Source of the DNA: Mariprofundaceae bacterium
GTDB lineage: Bacteria; Pseudomonadota; Zetaproteobacteria; Mariprofundales; Mariprofundaceae
Direction of reading: 5' to 3'
DNA: 7,188 nt
Assembly: GCA_030950975.1 (NCBI GenBank)
Contig: JAUZQL010000034.1
Span: 1-7,188, forward strand
Both the position numbers and the translations under genes were made by a program. Under the pieces are notes generated by a model. The model saw only the letters and a program-made list of their open reading frames with translations. It was not told where the DNA came from and ran no database searches. Of this stretch, positions 5,781 through 7,188 are shown in pieces. Numbering within the stretch: the first letter of the stretch is position 1; every line of letters starts with the position of its first letter.

Positions 5781-5792
5781 CAATTCATCATC

Positions 5793-6566
5793 CTAAGTAT
5801 TTTTTAAGTGGCGCAATAGTTCGGCTTTTAAAGCATCACCTTTCAAAGGTGGCGATAACATGCCTTCTTGAGCGATATGTATTTCACCACGTTCTTCAGA
5901 AATGACCAACACCAAGGCATCACTTTCTTCTGTAACACCCACAGCGGAACGGTGCCTTGTACCAAAACCACCAGGTAAACTACTCGCTTGCGCTAAAGGT
6001 AAAAGCACTCTTGCAGCCACAATACATACACCTTTTGATTCATTTTGAACCAATACTGCACCATCATGCATGGGTGCATACGGACAAAAAAGCGTTTGAA
6101 TAAGATCAGGCGTTAAAGGAGCTTGCATTTCAACCCCTGATTCAATCAAATGTTTCAAACCCGTTTCACGCTCAATGACAATCGTGCCTCCCCATTTTCG
6201 TTTGACTAAACTTTGTGATGAAGCAATCAGTATTGTCACCATATCTTCAAGTGAGTGGGGGGTAGGAGCCCAAGGATTGACCGCAACATGCATCAAACCA
6301 CGACGTATTTCATTTTGAAATAAAACCACAAAAATAACAATAAAAGCAGAGAAAAACTGCGAAAATATCCATTCAACGGTTAATAAATTAAAGACTAACG
6401 CTAATTTATAAACGACAAATAATATGGCTAAACCAATAAGCATCTGTTCGGCACGTGTGCCTCGAATTAAGCGTAATGCAAAATAGACCACCACAGCCAC
6501 CACAAGCATGTCAATAACATCCAAAATAGTAAGCTGATGATGTGTCCATGCCGTAAACTCATTCAT
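5793..6566 (-). CDS. cdaA: Membrane diadenylate cyclase (c-di-AMP synthase, CdaA/DacA type)
   Basis: It condenses two ATP into cyclic di-AMP. The 257-residue protein has three membrane segments at about 14-34, 42-62 and 66-84, then the FQNEIRRG linker (83-90) seen in CdaA proteins, and a DAC domain at about 105-245. The two catalytic motifs are intact: DGA at 168-170 within MHDGAVLV, and GTRHRSA at 202-208. Length matches the CdaA class (about 270). The ATG at 6566 has AGGA seven bases upstream and lies 20 bp after folP. With cdaR and glmM following, it forms the standard CdaA regulatory cluster. c-di-AMP usually controls potassium and osmolyte transport and wall homeostasis; no effector or phosphodiesterase (GdpP, DhhP) is in this window. 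The upstream folP is a local addition to the cluster. Confidence 0.96.
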   Translation of the reverse strand: MNEFTAWTHHQLTILDVIDMLVVAVVVYFALRLIRGTRAEQMLIGLAILFVVYKLALVFNLLTVEWIFSQFFSAFIVIFVVLFQNEIRRGLMHVAVNPWAPTPHSLEDMVTILIASSQSLVKRKWGGTIVIERETGLKHLIESGVEMQAPLTPDLIQTLFCPYAPMHDGAVLVQNESKGVCIVAARVLLPLAQASSLPGGFGTRHRSAVGVTEESDALVLVISEERGEIHIAQEGMLSPPLKGDALKAELLRHLKNT

Positions 6567-6586
6567 GTAACAATCCTAATTCAATA

Positions 6587-7188
6587 TTATTTTGAAGTGA
6601 TTCTCGCATCACTTAACGCTGTAGCGACCATATTGGCGCGCTTTTGATAAGCAATATCATGCACACGCACACCATCGGCTCCCAAATAAATACCTAAAGT
6701 ATCCAATACAGCCGTTTCCAATTCTCTATCATGAACAGGGGCATTTGTCAGTGAAGCAATCAATGATTTGCGTGAAACACCCAACAGAATGGGTAAGTGA
6801 AAGTGTTGTTTTAGCACATCTAAATGCATAATCAAATGTAAGTTATCTTGCAAACGTTTTCCAAAGCCAATACCTGGATCCAAAATGAGCGATGATTGTT
6901 TGATACCTGCTTGCAGACAGGCTTCAATACGATCTTCAAAGAAATTCAAAACATCTTGCATAACATCTTGATAAAAGGGTGCGTTTTGCATGTTTTCAGG
7001 CGTTCCTTGCATATGCATCAAACACACATCCACATCTAAATGGGCAGCTACCTGCAAACTATCTTCATCAAATGACAATGCTGTGACATCATTGATCATA
7101 CATGCACCCGCCTTCACAGCTGCTTGCATCACGGCTGATTTCCGTGTGTCAATTGATACTGGGCAAGCTGCTTTAGCCAAACCTTCAA
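6587..7188 (-). CDS. folP: Dihydropteroate synthase, 5'-truncated by the window edge
   Basis: It joins 6-hydroxymethyl-7,8-dihydropterin pyrophosphate (the FolK product) with p-aminobenzoate to form dihydropteroate; it is the sulfonamide target, a cytosolic TIM barrel. The reading frame is open to the right edge, so about 70-80 N-terminal residues (including the NxTPDSF loop) lie outside; the TTG at 7180 is not a real start. Visible motifs in order: SIDTRKSAV, INDVTAL, the MHMQGTPENMQ loop, LDPGIGFGK (pterin pocket), LLGVSRKS (Lys of the substrate pocket) and GVRVHD near the end. The C-terminal part closely follows E. coli FolP. It heads the cdaA-cdaR-glmM block; in gammaproteobacteria folP also sits directly before glmM, so the cyclase pair looks like an insertion between the two, or the ancestral order. 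Confidence 0.95.
   Translation of the reverse strand, partial: EGLAKAACPVSIDTRKSAVMQAAVKAGACMINDVTALSFDEDSLQVAAHLDVDVCLMHMQGTPENMQNAPFYQDVMQDVLNFFEDRIEACLQAGIKQSSLILDPGIGFGKRLQDNLHLIMHLDVLKQHFHLPILLGVSRKSLIASLTNAPVHDRELETAVLDTLGIYLGADGVRVHDIAYQKRANMVATALSDARITSK

Overview
The window is a dense, housekeeping stretch of a proteobacterial-type chromosome. Every recognisable gene lies on the minus strand, so transcription runs from high to low coordinates. In transcription order it carries folP (5' end cut by the window edge), cdaA, cdaR (ybbR family), glmM, sspA, thiL, pgpA, pncC (cinA C-terminal domain type), folB, folK and the first 22 codons of pntA. I see no mobile element, CRISPR array, tRNA or rRNA.

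There are two transcription blocks. Block 1 (about 7188 to 3604) is folP-cdaA-cdaR-glmM. It joins dihydropteroate synthase with a membrane c-di-AMP cyclase, its regulator and phosphoglucosamine mutase, which commits sugar to peptidoglycan and LPS precursors. The glmM stop is followed at once by a 15-bp RNA hairpin. Block 2 starts after a 171-bp gap (3433-3603), which holds a candidate sspA promoter and a dyad at the predicted start site. It runs sspA-thiL-pgpA-pncC-folB-folK, with very short gaps or overlaps from thiL to folK, which suggests coupled translation. pntA follows folK after 57 bp.

Functions: folate synthesis sits at both ends (folP, then folB and folK). Between them are cell-envelope precursor supply (glmM), second-messenger signalling (cdaA, cdaR), an RNA polymerase-associated stress factor (sspA), thiamine diphosphate formation (thiL), phosphatidylglycerol synthesis (pgpA), NAD salvage (pncC) and NADPH supply (pntA).

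Organism: a true SspA (residues YPHPPL) and E. coli-like FolB, ThiL, PgpA and PncC point to Proteobacteria close to the Beta/Gamma/Zeta groups. The cdaA-cdaR-glmM order is typical of Firmicutes and some deltaproteobacterial lineages and is unusual in Gamma or Beta. The mix, with moderately AT-rich codon use, would fit a zetaproteobacterium of the Mariprofundus/Ghiorsea kind. That placement is inference.

I do not see an undescribed multi-gene system. The points worth a second look are small: c-di-AMP genes in this lineage, a repetitive CdaR tail, the glmM 3' hairpin, the sspA promoter dyad, a cysteine and an altered Glu-Ser motif in SspA, a FolK lacking a usual ATP-binding segment, and a pgpA start that may be ATT or ATC.
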